Source: Eubacterium sp.
Lineage (GTDB): Bacteria; Bacillota; Clostridia; Lachnospirales; Lachnospiraceae
Length of the DNA stretch: 64,000 nucleotides
Direction: 5' to 3'
Assembly: GCA_017477505.1 (NCBI GenBank)
Contig: JAFUVQ010000023.1
Coordinates: 1 to 64,000, forward strand
The notes beneath the pieces were generated by a model, which was not told the DNA's origin, ran no database searches, and saw only the letters and a program-made list of their open reading frames with translations. Shown here piece after piece: positions 17,853 through 25,645 of the stretch (positions within the stretch are counted from its first letter, which is position 1; each line of letters starts with the position of its first letter). Position numbers and translations under genes: made by a program.

Positions 17853-18305
17853 ATGATAGAAGCAGTAAGTTGTGGGGGCGTGGTTATTTTCAGAGGAAAG
17901 ATACTTCTTCTTTACAAGAATTATCGAAACAGATATGAAGGATGGGTGCTTCCGAAAGGAACAGTCGAAGAAGGAGAAGAGTATTCAGAAACTGCACTTC
18001 GGGAAGTCAAGGAAGAGACCGGAGCCACTGCTCACATTATAAAATATGTTGGCAAGACCAATTATTCATTTAATACATCATATGATGTGGTGGACAAGGA
18101 TGTTCACTGGTATCTTATGATGGCCGATAGTTATTACAGTAAGCCTCAGAAGGAGGAGTTTTTTTGTGATTCGGGATATTATAAGTATCATGAGGCTTAT
18201 CATCTTCTGAAATTTCCAAATGAAAAACAGATACTCCAGGATGCTTACAGTGAATATCAGGAACTGCGCCGACTCGGAATGTGGGACAGTAGATTGAAAG
18301 TATAA
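17853..18305 (+). CDS. Nudix hydrolase
   Basis: 150 residues with a complete Nudix box, GTVEEGEEYSETALREVKEETGA (about residues 36-58), whose REVKEE core binds metal. It opens with AVSCGGVVIFRGKILLL, the usual beta-strand before the box. Nudix enzymes hydrolyse nucleoside diphosphates linked to another group (Ap4A-type, damaged dNTPs or nucleotide sugars); the substrate is not evident. CGGAGGA lies 8 nt before ATG 17853, so the TTG at 17847 was rejected. The sortase gene starts 11 nt after its stop. Confidence 0.88.
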   Translation: MIEAVSCGGVVIFRGKILLLYKNYRNRYEGWVLPKGTVEEGEEYSETALREVKEETGATAHIIKYVGKTNYSFNTSYDVVDKDVHWYLMMADSYYSKPQKEEFFCDSGYYKYHEAYHLLKFPNEKQILQDAYSEYQELRRLGMWDSRLKV

Positions 18306-18316
18306 GAAGGACTGAC

Positions 18317-19174
18317 ATGGCAGAGACTAAAAAAAATAAAAAAGGGATAATACTGGATATATTGCTCGTTGTTTTCATACTCATATTTGTTGGAACGGGC
18401 GGCTATCTTATCTATTATTACCATACTATCAATAAATCAGAAAAGGGCTTCAGTGAGGTTGCCGGACTTATAAATGAAGATGTATCTGATTCAGGCGATA
18501 CATTTTATGCCAGAGACGGCGAGACTATTGAAACTAAAGAAAGCACCGGAGAAGAATATACCGGTGAAAAGTATGTTAAGGTTGGCGATAAGCTGATACT
18601 TGCCAGATATAAAGATATCTACGAGAAGAATAATGATTTTGCGGGGTGGATCAGTATTCCGGATACTCCTATAGACTATCCGGTGATGCATACTCCGAAG
18701 GATCCCGAATTCTATCTGAGACGTGACTTTGACAAGAATTACAGTATAGCAGGAACTATATTTATAGATGAGAGAGATGATCTCGAAAAGCCGTCTGATA
18801 ATATCATCATTTATGGACATCATATGAAGAGTGGGACTATGTTCGGTTCACTTCAGAAATATGAGGATGAAAAGTATTACAGGAGTCATAAGCTGATATA
18901 TTTCGATACTCTGTATGAAAGAGGTACATACGAAGTTATAGCCGCTTTCAGAACCCAGATATACAGTGATGATTATGCGGGTTTTGTCTGCTATAATTTT
19001 ATAGATGCCGATAATGCTGAGGATTTTGATGATTTTGTGACGAGCTGCAAGGCGCTGACCGGTTTTGAGACCGGAGTATCCGCAAGCTATGGGGATAAGC
19101 TTATATCCCTGTCTACATGTTCGTATCATGTTGATGACGGAAGGTTTGTAGTGATTGCAAAAAAGATTGATTGA
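18317..19174 (+). CDS. Class B sortase
   Basis: 285 residues: an N-terminal membrane anchor (about 11-33), an acidic linker and a sortase barrel. Catalytic residues are visible: YGHHM (H168 or H169), LSTC (C268) and DGRF (R276). The IDYPVMHTPKDPEFYLRRDF segment and the overall spacing are typical of class B. Sortases join surface proteins to peptidoglycan or build pili. No NPxTN or LPxTG substrate is encoded nearby, so the substrate is unknown. A transpeptidase next to a PBP/SEDS pair fits a cell-envelope role. tRNA-Leu is convergent just downstream. Confidence 0.92.
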   Translation: MAETKKNKKGIILDILLVVFILIFVGTGGYLIYYYHTINKSEKGFSEVAGLINEDVSDSGDTFYARDGETIETKESTGEEYTGEKYVKVGDKLILARYKDIYEKNNDFAGWISIPDTPIDYPVMHTPKDPEFYLRRDFDKNYSIAGTIFIDERDDLEKPSDNIIIYGHHMKSGTMFGSLQKYEDEKYYRSHKLIYFDTLYERGTYEVIAAFRTQIYSDDYAGFVCYNFIDADNAEDFDDFVTSCKALTGFETGVSASYGDKLISLSTCSYHVDDGRFVVIAKKID

Positions 19175-19180
19175 AAGAAC

Positions 19181-19264
19181 TGCCGGCAGTGGGACTTGAA
19201 CCCACACGATGTTGCCATCAACAGATTTTGAGTCTGCCTCGTCTGCCAATTCCGACATGCCGGC
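19181..19264 (-). tRNA. tRNA-Leu (anticodon CAA)
   Basis: The minus strand has a 7-bp acceptor stem GCCGGCA/TGCCGGC, anticodon arm GCAGA-CTCAAAA-TCTGT with anticodon CAA, a class II long variable arm (GATGGCAACATC), and T arm GTGGG-TTCAAGT-CCCAC. The 84-nt length includes the discriminator A. CCA is not encoded. It is convergent with the sortase gene, with only six bases between them, and no hairpin terminator is obvious at its 3' side. Confidence 0.97.
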
Positions 19265-19295
19265 TTATGAAGATGCTGATGAAGTCAGCCTCGTT

Positions 19296-19324
19296 AATAT
19301 AACATAATTATTATAAAACGTCAA
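19296..19324 (-). promoter_or_regulatory. Promoter of tRNA-Leu
   Basis: On the minus strand, TTGACG (19319-19324), a 17-nt spacer and TATATT (19296-19301) precede the tRNA. The predicted 5' leader of about 25 nt contains a small GCTGA/TCAGC hairpin. Confidence 0.75.
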
Positions 19325-19348
19325 TAAAACAAAACAGGGAGGACATAC

Positions 19349-20356
19349 ATGAAAGTACTTGTTACAGGAGGAACCGGATACATCGGTTCTCATACAGTTG
19401 TTGAGCTTATTAAATCCGGTCATGAAGTGACTATATTTGATAATCTGTATAATTCAAAAGAGGAAGTGGTTGATAAAATCGAGACCATAACAGGAGTAAG
19501 ACCGAAATTCTTTAAAGCGGATCTTCTTGATACGGATTCCATGAGAGTTCCGTTTGAGGCTGATACATATGATGCTGTTATTCATTTTGCAGGTCTTAAA
19601 GCTGTCGGTGAGTCTGTTGCTAAACCACTTCTTTATTATGAGAATAATATAAGCGGAACCATCAATCTGGTTAAGCTTATGAAGGAATATAACTGCAAGA
19701 GGATTATATTCTCTTCATCCGCGACAGTTTACGGTTCTCCCAAGACTGTACCTATTCTGGAGGATTTTCCTCTTTCAACTACGAATCCGTATGGTTCAAC
19801 CAAGCTTATGCTTGAGGGAATACTCACTGATGTGGCAAAGGCAGATCCTGATTTCAGCGTTGTGCTTCTCAGATACTTTAATCCTATAGGAGCCCATGAA
19901 AGCGGACTTCTTGGTGAGGTGCCGAATGGTATTCCGAATAATCTTATGCCATATATAATGCAGGTTGCTGTTGGAAAGCTTCCATGTCTCGGAGTTTTCG
20001 GAGATGATTATGATACTCATGACGGAACCGGTGTAAGAGATTATATTCATGTTGTCGATCTTGCACGCGGACATGTAAATGCACTTGATAAGGTTATTTC
20101 CGATAATGGAGTGAATATCTATAATCTCGGAACCGGAACCGGTTACAGTGTACTTGACATCGTTAAAGCATTTGAAGCTGCAAATGATATTAAGATTCCA
20201 TATGAGATCAAGCCTCGTCGTTCGGGCGACATAGCAATATGCTACGCAGATCCCGCAAAAGCTAAAGCAGAGCTTGGCTGGGTTGCAGAGAAGGACCTTA
20301 CTACAATGTGTAAGGATTCCTGGAATTTTGCCAAAAAGTATTATCTGGAGCAGTAA
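19349..20356 (+). CDS. galE: UDP-glucose 4-epimerase
   Basis: 335 residues of the extended short-chain dehydrogenase family. The NAD-binding GGTGYIGSHT is at residues 7-16, the catalytic SSSATVYG Ser/Thr segment is near residue 130, and YGSTK (Tyr/Lys) is near 150. RYFNPIGAH and the C-terminal RRSGDIAICYADP are GalE-specific. It interconverts UDP-glucose and UDP-galactose for the Leloir pathway and for cell-surface sugars. GGGAGG precedes the ATG. yqeK follows after 2 nt, an unusual pairing. Confidence 0.95.
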   Translation: MKVLVTGGTGYIGSHTVVELIKSGHEVTIFDNLYNSKEEVVDKIETITGVRPKFFKADLLDTDSMRVPFEADTYDAVIHFAGLKAVGESVAKPLLYYENNISGTINLVKLMKEYNCKRIIFSSSATVYGSPKTVPILEDFPLSTTNPYGSTKLMLEGILTDVAKADPDFSVVLLRYFNPIGAHESGLLGEVPNGIPNNLMPYIMQVAVGKLPCLGVFGDDYDTHDGTGVRDYIHVVDLARGHVNALDKVISDNGVNIYNLGTGTGYSVLDIVKAFEAANDIKIPYEIKPRRSGDIAICYADPAKAKAELGWVAEKDLTTMCKDSWNFAKKYYLEQ

Positions 20357-20358
20357 TA

Positions 20359-20931
20359 ATGGATAGAGATGATATGATCAGAAGGCTTAAGTCTAAGCTG
20401 AATGAAAAAAGATTTATACATTCCATAGGTGTTGAATATACTGCGGCAAATCTTGCATTCAGATACGATGTGGATGTGAAAAGAGCCAGAATAGCGGGAC
20501 TTCTTCATGACTGTGCAAAATGTATTCCTACTGATGAAAAGCTTAAGAAGGCAGTCAAACTGGGACTTCCTATTAACAGTTCCGAGAAAGCCAATCCCGA
20601 TCTTCTGCACGGAAAGCTCGGTGCATATTACGCAAGAGAGAAGTATGGAATCAAGGACGAAGAGATTCTTTCGGCGATTACCTATCATACAACGGGAAAG
20701 CCGGATATGACCATGCTTGAGAAGATTATCTTTGTGGCTGATTATATTGAACCTAACCGCAAAGTGATATTTGAACTCCCTGTGATACGTAAGGAAGCTT
20801 ATCAGGATATTGATAAAGCGGTTATTCATATATTGAAGAATACTTTGGATTTTCTGGATGGAAAATCAGATGTCATTGATGAAATGACGGAAAAAACCTA
20901 TCAGTTTTATTGTAAGAATTATAAGAGGTAA
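20359..20931 (+). CDS. yqeK: YqeK-type HD-domain Ap4A hydrolase
   Basis: 190 residues with the HD-domain motif AGLLHDCAK (about residues 48-56) and the YqeK pattern HGKLGAYYAREKYGI, ITYHTTGKPDMTMLEKIIFVADYIEPNR. YqeK proteins are symmetrical diadenosine tetraphosphate hydrolases needing iron in the HD site. In many Firmicutes yqeK sits between nadD and rsfS; here rsfS follows (10 nt), but nadD is about 30 kb away at 51336. Confidence 0.9.
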   Translation: MDRDDMIRRLKSKLNEKRFIHSIGVEYTAANLAFRYDVDVKRARIAGLLHDCAKCIPTDEKLKKAVKLGLPINSSEKANPDLLHGKLGAYYAREKYGIKDEEILSAITYHTTGKPDMTMLEKIIFVADYIEPNRKVIFELPVIRKEAYQDIDKAVIHILKNTLDFLDGKSDVIDEMTEKTYQFYCKNYKR

Positions 20932-20941
20932 AAGGTTTTAA

Positions 20942-21277
20942 ATGGATATTAAAGAAAGAATTGAAATAATCAAAGCTGCACTCTCTGATAAGAAAGCAAC
21001 AGATATAAATGTTCTGGATATTTCAGAGAAGTCTGTTATCAGTGATTACTTCATCATAGCGAGCGGAAGTAACAGAAATCAGATAGAAGCTATCTGTGAC
21101 AATGTTGAAGAAGAATTATACAAAGTCGGCGTAGAGCTCCGCAACAGAGAAGGCCGGGCGGACGGAGGCTGGATTCTGCTTGATTATGATGATATCATTG
21201 TTCATATCTTCACCGATGAGATGAGAGAGTTCTACGATCTTGATCATACCTGGCGTGATGCTAAAATCTTTAAATAA
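20942..21277 (+). CDS. rsfS: Ribosomal silencing factor RsfS
   Basis: 111 residues covering the whole RsfS/YbeB/Iojap family: INVLDISEKSVISDYFIIASGSNRNQIEAI, then the conserved GRADGGWILLDYDDIIVHIFTDEMREFYDLDHTWRDA. RsfS binds ribosomal protein L14 and blocks joining of the subunits, slowing translation in starvation. It is transcribed with yqeK and followed by the HD-domain membrane protein after 20 nt. Confidence 0.96.
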   Translation: MDIKERIEIIKAALSDKKATDINVLDISEKSVISDYFIIASGSNRNQIEAICDNVEEELYKVGVELRNREGRADGGWILLDYDDIIVHIFTDEMREFYDLDHTWRDAKIFK

Positions 21278-21297
21278 TTTGTTGACGGAGGCTCTCC

Positions 21298-22485
21298 ATG
21301 AACGATAAGCAGCTCATGGGAAAGTTCATATCGGATATAAATATTGTGTCTGCAAGGTGTCTGAGGATTTTTTCTTATTCTCTGATGCTCTTTTTTGCAT
21401 ATTTCTTTTTTGTCGTAGGCGTTGATGTAAAAAAGCTTATCGTTGTACTTGGTATAGTTTTTTTGATCGGCATTTTCCCTACGCTTATAGTCAACGGACT
21501 TAAGATGTCTAAGAACTATTTCACGAGACATTTTATAATTCTGGCATCTGTAAGTATCATGACTACTATGATAACGGAATTTCAGCTTTATGCATATGCG
21601 CTGATACTGTTTCCGCTTCTTGTTGCGGCACTTTATTTTGACAGAACATTTGTGCTTTATACAGCCATGCTTACGGCACTTGGTATTCTTGTGAGCGCAC
21701 TGGTAAGATATTATTATGGCGCACAGCTTCTGTTTAAGACTACAAGCCGCGTGAGAGATGTGTTCCAGGATATGGCGCTTCCGAATATTCTTATAGTATC
21801 GGTTCTTTCAATCATTACCTTCTTTGTCGTTGATATCAACAGTAAGTATATCAAGACAAATGAAGAGACAGCCATTACCATGCTGAATAATGAAAAAGGT
21901 CTTATATTTGCTCTTTCCGAGATAAGTGAGAATAAGTCAAAGCTTACCGGTGAACATATCAAGAGAGTATCTGAATATATGAGAGTAATGGCTCTTGCGG
22001 CAGGTTTTGAAGAGGATTATGCAGATAAGCTTGCAACAGCTGCTATGGCACATGATATAGGAAAGCTTATGATAAGTGAGGAAATCCTTGATAAGCCGAC
22101 TAAGCTTACCAAAGAAGAGTATCAGATAATGAGGAATCATGTTCTTTACGGAGATGCACTTCTTGAAAAATGTCCCGGCGAGATACTTCACCTTGCCAGA
22201 ATCATGGCAAAGGAACATCATGAGAAATGGGACGGAACCGGGTATCTTGGAATGAAGGGTGAAGAAATCGCATTTATATCCAGGATGATAGCTGTATGTG
22301 ACGTCTTTGATGCCCTGACCGCGGAAAGAATGTATAAAAAAGGATGGTCACTTGAGGATGCATATGATGAGATAGTAAGATGCAGTGGCACAGCCTTTGA
22401 TCCGGAAATAGTTAAGCTTTTTACTGAGAATTTTGACAAGATCAGAGCTATTCATGATATGATGCCTGATAAGCAGATATACTAG
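21298..22485 (+). CDS. Membrane HD-GYP-like phosphohydrolase
   Basis: 395 residues. The N-terminal 185 contain about six hydrophobic segments, with no recognised sensor family. The C-terminal HD domain has AMAHDIGK, MRNHVLYG, AKEHHEKWDGTGYL and DVFDALTAERMYKKGWS. This follows the HD-GYP order with GYL in place of the canonical GYP. HD-GYP proteins cleave cyclic di-GMP or related nucleotides, so a membrane-signal-controlled phosphodiesterase is likely. GGAGG precedes the ATG at 21298. The small unknown gene that follows is probably co-transcribed. Confidence 0.85.
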   Translation: MNDKQLMGKFISDINIVSARCLRIFSYSLMLFFAYFFFVVGVDVKKLIVVLGIVFLIGIFPTLIVNGLKMSKNYFTRHFIILASVSIMTTMITEFQLYAYALILFPLLVAALYFDRTFVLYTAMLTALGILVSALVRYYYGAQLLFKTTSRVRDVFQDMALPNILIVSVLSIITFFVVDINSKYIKTNEETAITMLNNEKGLIFALSEISENKSKLTGEHIKRVSEYMRVMALAAGFEEDYADKLATAAMAHDIGKLMISEEILDKPTKLTKEEYQIMRNHVLYGDALLEKCPGEILHLARIMAKEHHEKWDGTGYLGMKGEEIAFISRMIAVCDVFDALTAERMYKKGWSLEDAYDEIVRCSGTAFDPEIVKLFTENFDKIRAIHDMMPDKQIY

Positions 22486-22501
22486 TATTCGGAGGTGCTG
22501 T

Positions 22502-22831
22502 ATGTTCAGAGTTATAAATGATTATCTGTCCAAGGTTCAGCTTTCAGTTGATAATGATACCTATAACAGGATGGACAGATACCTTAAGGATAACAAAAAG
22601 ATTAAAAAGCACAGTATAAATGTCAGTTTCAATAACTATATTGTGGATATCACTCTGTCTAAATTCTCTGTAGAGGAGGCAAGTAAGGAGTTTAAAAATT
22701 TCTCAGAGTTTATGACTTATGATTATTCATCAATGTTTGTAAGATACAATGAAGGCGACAGAGTAAGATACAGGTTCGTAACCTGCAGAGAAGATAAGAA
22801 AGCTATATATATGGATGTTATATTCAGCTAG
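22502..22831 (+). CDS. Small protein of unknown function
   Basis: 109 residues, charged and soluble, with no recognised domain. It begins FRVINDYLSKVQLSVDNDTYNRMDRYLKDNKK and ends in a short beta-like stretch, YRFVTCREDKKAIYMDVIF. GGAGGTG lies 7 nt before the ATG and a good terminator follows, so it is very likely a real gene. It sits 16 nt after the HD-GYP-like gene, which hints at a shared role, but no function is assigned. Confidence 0.7.
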   Translation: MFRVINDYLSKVQLSVDNDTYNRMDRYLKDNKKIKKHSINVSFNNYIVDITLSKFSVEEASKEFKNFSEFMTYDYSSMFVRYNEGDRVRYRFVTCREDKKAIYMDVIFS

Positions 22832-22832
22832 A

Positions 22833-22875
22833 AAAAAGTGGATCAGATGTCAATCCGGCATCCGATCCACTTTTT
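22833..22875. terminator. Bidirectional terminator between convergent genes
   Basis: A 12-bp stem AAAAAGTGGATC/GATCCACTTTTT (22833-22844 with 22864-22875) has a loop region with an inner GATG/CATC pairing. A runs on one side and T runs on the other serve the plus-strand unknown gene and the minus-strand lexA. Confidence 0.85.
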
Positions 22876-22920
22876 ATGTCATTACGTCCTGAATATGATT
22901 TCTGACGGGAGTGTTCTATA

Positions 22921-23538
22921 TTATTTCATGGTACGGAAAAGACCGATGACTCTTCCGATTATCATACAATCCTGCACGATGATGGGGTCCATGCTGTCAT
23001 TCTCGGGCTGAAGTCTTATATGACCATCTTCCTTGAAGAATCTCTTGACTGTTGCGGAGTCATCCAGAAGAGCGACTACGATTTCACCATTAACGGCGGT
23101 GTTTCTTTTTTCGATTATAAGTATGTCGCCATCCATGATGTGGGCATTGATCATACTTTCACCGCGGACCTTGAGCATAAAGGTCTGATTGTTGGTAAGG
23201 TAATCAGGTGAGATAGGGAAGTAACCGGTAATATTTTCGACTGCAAGAATCGGTTCGCCGGCGGTTACGGTACCTACGATAGGAATATTCTCAATCTCAG
23301 GGCTGACGATCCTGTATTCCTCGTCGATGATCTCTATGGAACGGTTCTTAGCCGGATCTCTTCTGATATAGCCTTTATCCTCCAGGTTTTTCAGTTGTGA
23401 ATGAACAGAAGAAGTAGAGCTGAGACCGACAGCGGCACATATCTCTCTGACTGCCGGCGGATAGCCTTTTTCCTTTATGCAGTCTCTTATATATGTAAGA
23501 ATCGCTTCCTGTTTTTTTGTGAGTTTGTTTTTATCCAT
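22921..23538 (-). CDS. lexA: LexA repressor
   Basis: 205 residues from ATG 23538, which has GGAG 7 nt upstream; the longer frame to 23565 was rejected. It has an N-terminal winged helix (KQEAILTYIRDCIKEKGYPPAVREICAAVGLSSTSSVH) and a C-terminal S24 self-cleavage domain. The cleavage site is A93-G94 (TVTAGEP), the catalytic serine is S128 (VRGESM) and the lysine is K165. LexA represses SOS genes until RecA filaments stimulate its self-cleavage. A palindromic operator overlaps its own -35 region, consistent with autoregulation. It diverges from hisZ. Confidence 0.96.
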   Translation of the reverse strand: MDKNKLTKKQEAILTYIRDCIKEKGYPPAVREICAAVGLSSTSSVHSQLKNLEDKGYIRRDPAKNRSIEIIDEEYRIVSPEIENIPIVGTVTAGEPILAVENITGYFPISPDYLTNNQTFMLKVRGESMINAHIMDGDILIIEKRNTAVNGEIVVALLDDSATVKRFFKEDGHIRLQPENDSMDPIIVQDCMIIGRVIGLFRTMK

Positions 23539-23591
23539 GGTATACTCCGTAATATTTTTAATCATTCTGTAAACTCAGTTTATATACAGGT

Positions 23592-23620
23592 ATTATATCA
23601 TTTATACAATCGATAATCAA
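23592..23620 (-). promoter_or_regulatory. Promoter of lexA
   Basis: On the minus strand, TTGATT (23615-23620), a 17-nt spacer and a perfect TATAAT (23592-23597). The -35 overlaps the first three bases of the LexA operator. Confidence 0.75.
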
Positions 23621-23631
23621 ACATATGTTTG
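23618..23631. promoter_or_regulatory. LexA operator (SOS box)
   Basis: CAAACATATGTTTG is a perfect 14-bp palindrome close to the Firmicutes SOS box CGAACATATGTTCG, with A/T in place of the inner G/C pair. It overlaps the lexA -35 and lies 12 bp upstream of the hisZ -35, so LexA binding could also touch hisZ transcription. Confidence 0.8.
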
Positions 23632-23642
23632 CGAAATATTTC

Positions 23643-23671
23643 TTGAAACATTAGCTAAAAAGAATTATACT
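23643..23671 (+). promoter_or_regulatory. Promoter of the histidine operon
   Basis: TTGAAA (23643-23648), a 17-nt spacer and TATACT (23666-23671) lie 42 nt upstream of hisZ. The leader is too short for a T-box or a his attenuator. Confidence 0.7.
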
Positions 23672-23712
23672 ATTACAATGTATGCGTAAATTTAATGAAA
23701 GGAATTTCTGAT

Positions 23713-24984
23713 ATGAGAGAAGCATTGGTTCATACCCCGGATGGTATAAGGGATGTATACGGTGATGAGATGATAAGGAAGGCGAAGGTGCTTGATTCCA
23801 TCCATCATGTATTTCATACCTATAATTTCCGTGATATAGAAACTCCTACATTTGAATTCTTTAATATCTTTAATAAGAGCATAGGATCTGCGCCAAGCAA
23901 TCTTATGTATAAGTTTTTTGACAGACACAATAACACACTTGTGCTCCGTCCTGATTTCACACCGGGTGTTGCAAGATGTGTTACGAAGTATTACGAGAAG
24001 GAAGAGCTTCCTATAAGGATATGCTACACCGGAAATGTATTTAAGAACGAACTTCTTCATCAGGGTAAGTCAAATGAGATAACCGAAGCCGGATGTGAGC
24101 TTATAAATGATGATACATCTGCAAGTGATGCGGAGATACTTGCACTCATCATTGATTGCATGAAGGCTTCAGGACTTGAGGATTTCAAGATTGAGATAGG
24201 TGAGGTTGAGTATTTTAAAGGCCTTATGGATGAGGCAGGAATCTCAGGCGAAGAAGAGGATAAGCTTCGTGGCTATATAGAGATGAGAAATTTCTTCGGA
24301 CTTTCGGAGCATGCTGATACTCTTGATATTCCTGAAAGTACGAGAAATGCCCTCAGCGGATTCTCCAAGCTTTTCGGAGGCCTTGAGGTTCTGGATAAAG
24401 CCGCTTCATTTACATCAAATGAGAGAGCTCTCGGCGCCATAGACAGACTGAGACGTGTATATAAGGCACTTTCATATTATGGTTATGAAGATTATGTTGG
24501 CTTTGATTTCGGAATGCTGAATGGTTATGAATATTATACAGGCGTTATATTCCGTGGTTATACTTACGGAACCGGAGATGCCATCATCAAGGGCGGACGA
24601 TACAATACAATGCTTACCGAATTCGGTAAGGAGGCTCCGTCTATAGGCTTTACCATTATAATAGATGAATTGATGCTTGCTCTGGCGGCTCAGCATAAGA
24701 GTCCTGAGGTTAAACCGGAGGGTTATCTCTGCCTTTATGTTATAGAAGCTCAGGATAAGGCAGTCAAGTTTGCTGCACATATGAGATCCAAAGGTCATAA
24801 AGTATCACTTATAAGAAAATCTGTTCATCATGAACTTTCGGAATATGAGGATTATCTGGACAGATTCGGAATTGAAAGACTTATATTCTTTGATGACAGT
24901 GACAGGGCTACTATGTATGACGGCAAAGAGAAAACACTTTCATTTGTCGGACTGAATGAACTTTTTGCAGGAGGTGAAGCATGA
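23713..24984 (+). CDS. hisZ: ATP phosphoribosyltransferase regulatory subunit HisZ
   Basis: 423 residues from ATG 23713 (AAGGA 8 nt upstream; ATG 23695 is less likely). It is a class II HisRS-like paralogue: HTPDGIRDVYGDE at the N terminus, TPTFEFFNIFNK, LRPDFTPGVARCV (motif 2 region) and YTGVIFRGYT and GGRYNTML near the C terminus. HisZ has no tRNA charging activity; it joins the short HisG to make an active octamer that starts histidine synthesis. hisG begins inside its stop codon, so the two subunits are probably made in step. Confidence 0.93.
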   Translation: MREALVHTPDGIRDVYGDEMIRKAKVLDSIHHVFHTYNFRDIETPTFEFFNIFNKSIGSAPSNLMYKFFDRHNNTLVLRPDFTPGVARCVTKYYEKEELPIRICYTGNVFKNELLHQGKSNEITEAGCELINDDTSASDAEILALIIDCMKASGLEDFKIEIGEVEYFKGLMDEAGISGEEEDKLRGYIEMRNFFGLSEHADTLDIPESTRNALSGFSKLFGGLEVLDKAASFTSNERALGAIDRLRRVYKALSYYGYEDYVGFDFGMLNGYEYYTGVIFRGYTYGTGDAIIKGGRYNTMLTEFGKEAPSIGFTIIIDELMLALAAQHKSPEVKPEGYLCLYVIEAQDKAVKFAAHMRSKGHKVSLIRKSVHHELSEYEDYLDRFGIERLIFFDDSDRATMYDGKEKTLSFVGLNELFAGGEA

Positions 24985-25619
24985 GATATCTTACATTTGC
25001 CCTTGCAAAGGGAAGACTTGCATTTAAGACACTTGATCTTTTAGAGAAGGTTGGCATAACCTGCGATGAGATCAAGGACAAGGATACCAGAAAGCTTATT
25101 TTTGTAAATGAGGAGCTGAAGCTGAAGTTCTTCCTTGCTAAGGCCAGCGACGTTCCGACATATGTAGAATACGGCGCCGCTGATATAGGCGTAGTGGGAA
25201 GAGATACCATACTGGAGGAATCCAGAAAGATTCATGAAGTGATGGATCTCGGGTTCGGAAAATGTCGTATGTGTGTATGCGGACCCGAAGAGGCAAAAGA
25301 GCTTCTTAAGGGAAATGAAATCATACGAGTTGCCAGCAAGTATCCTCATATAGCAAGAGATTATTTTGACAATGTAAAGCGTCAGTCGGTTGAGATCATC
25401 AAGCTCAACGGTTCTGTTGAGCTGGCTCCGATAGTTGGGCTTTCCGATGTCATAGTTGATATAGTTGAAACAGGAACAACTCTTAAAGAGAACGGACTTA
25501 TGGTTCTTGAAGAGATTACCGATCTTTCTGCGAGAGTGATCGTTAACAGAGTGTCTCTTCGTATTGAGCATGAGAGGATCAGCAAGCTTCTGACCGATCT
25601 TGACAGAATCATGAATTAA
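24981..25619 (+). CDS. hisG: ATP phosphoribosyltransferase catalytic subunit, short form
   Basis: 212 residues, the length of the short HisG type that lacks the C-terminal histidine-binding domain and depends on HisZ. Family motifs include FALAKGRL, VPTYVEYGAADIGVVGRD, RVASKYPHIARDYF and VGLSDVIVDIVETGTTLKENGL (the PRPP loop). It condenses ATP with PRPP, the first step of histidine synthesis. It overlaps hisZ by 4 nt and precedes hisD by 26 nt. Confidence 0.96.
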   Translation: MRYLTFALAKGRLAFKTLDLLEKVGITCDEIKDKDTRKLIFVNEELKLKFFLAKASDVPTYVEYGAADIGVVGRDTILEESRKIHEVMDLGFGKCRMCVCGPEEAKELLKGNEIIRVASKYPHIARDYFDNVKRQSVEIIKLNGSVELAPIVGLSDVIVDIVETGTTLKENGLMVLEEITDLSARVIVNRVSLRIEHERISKLLTDLDRIMN

Positions 25620-25645
25620 TGTGAATGATGAGGTGACGAGTAAAA

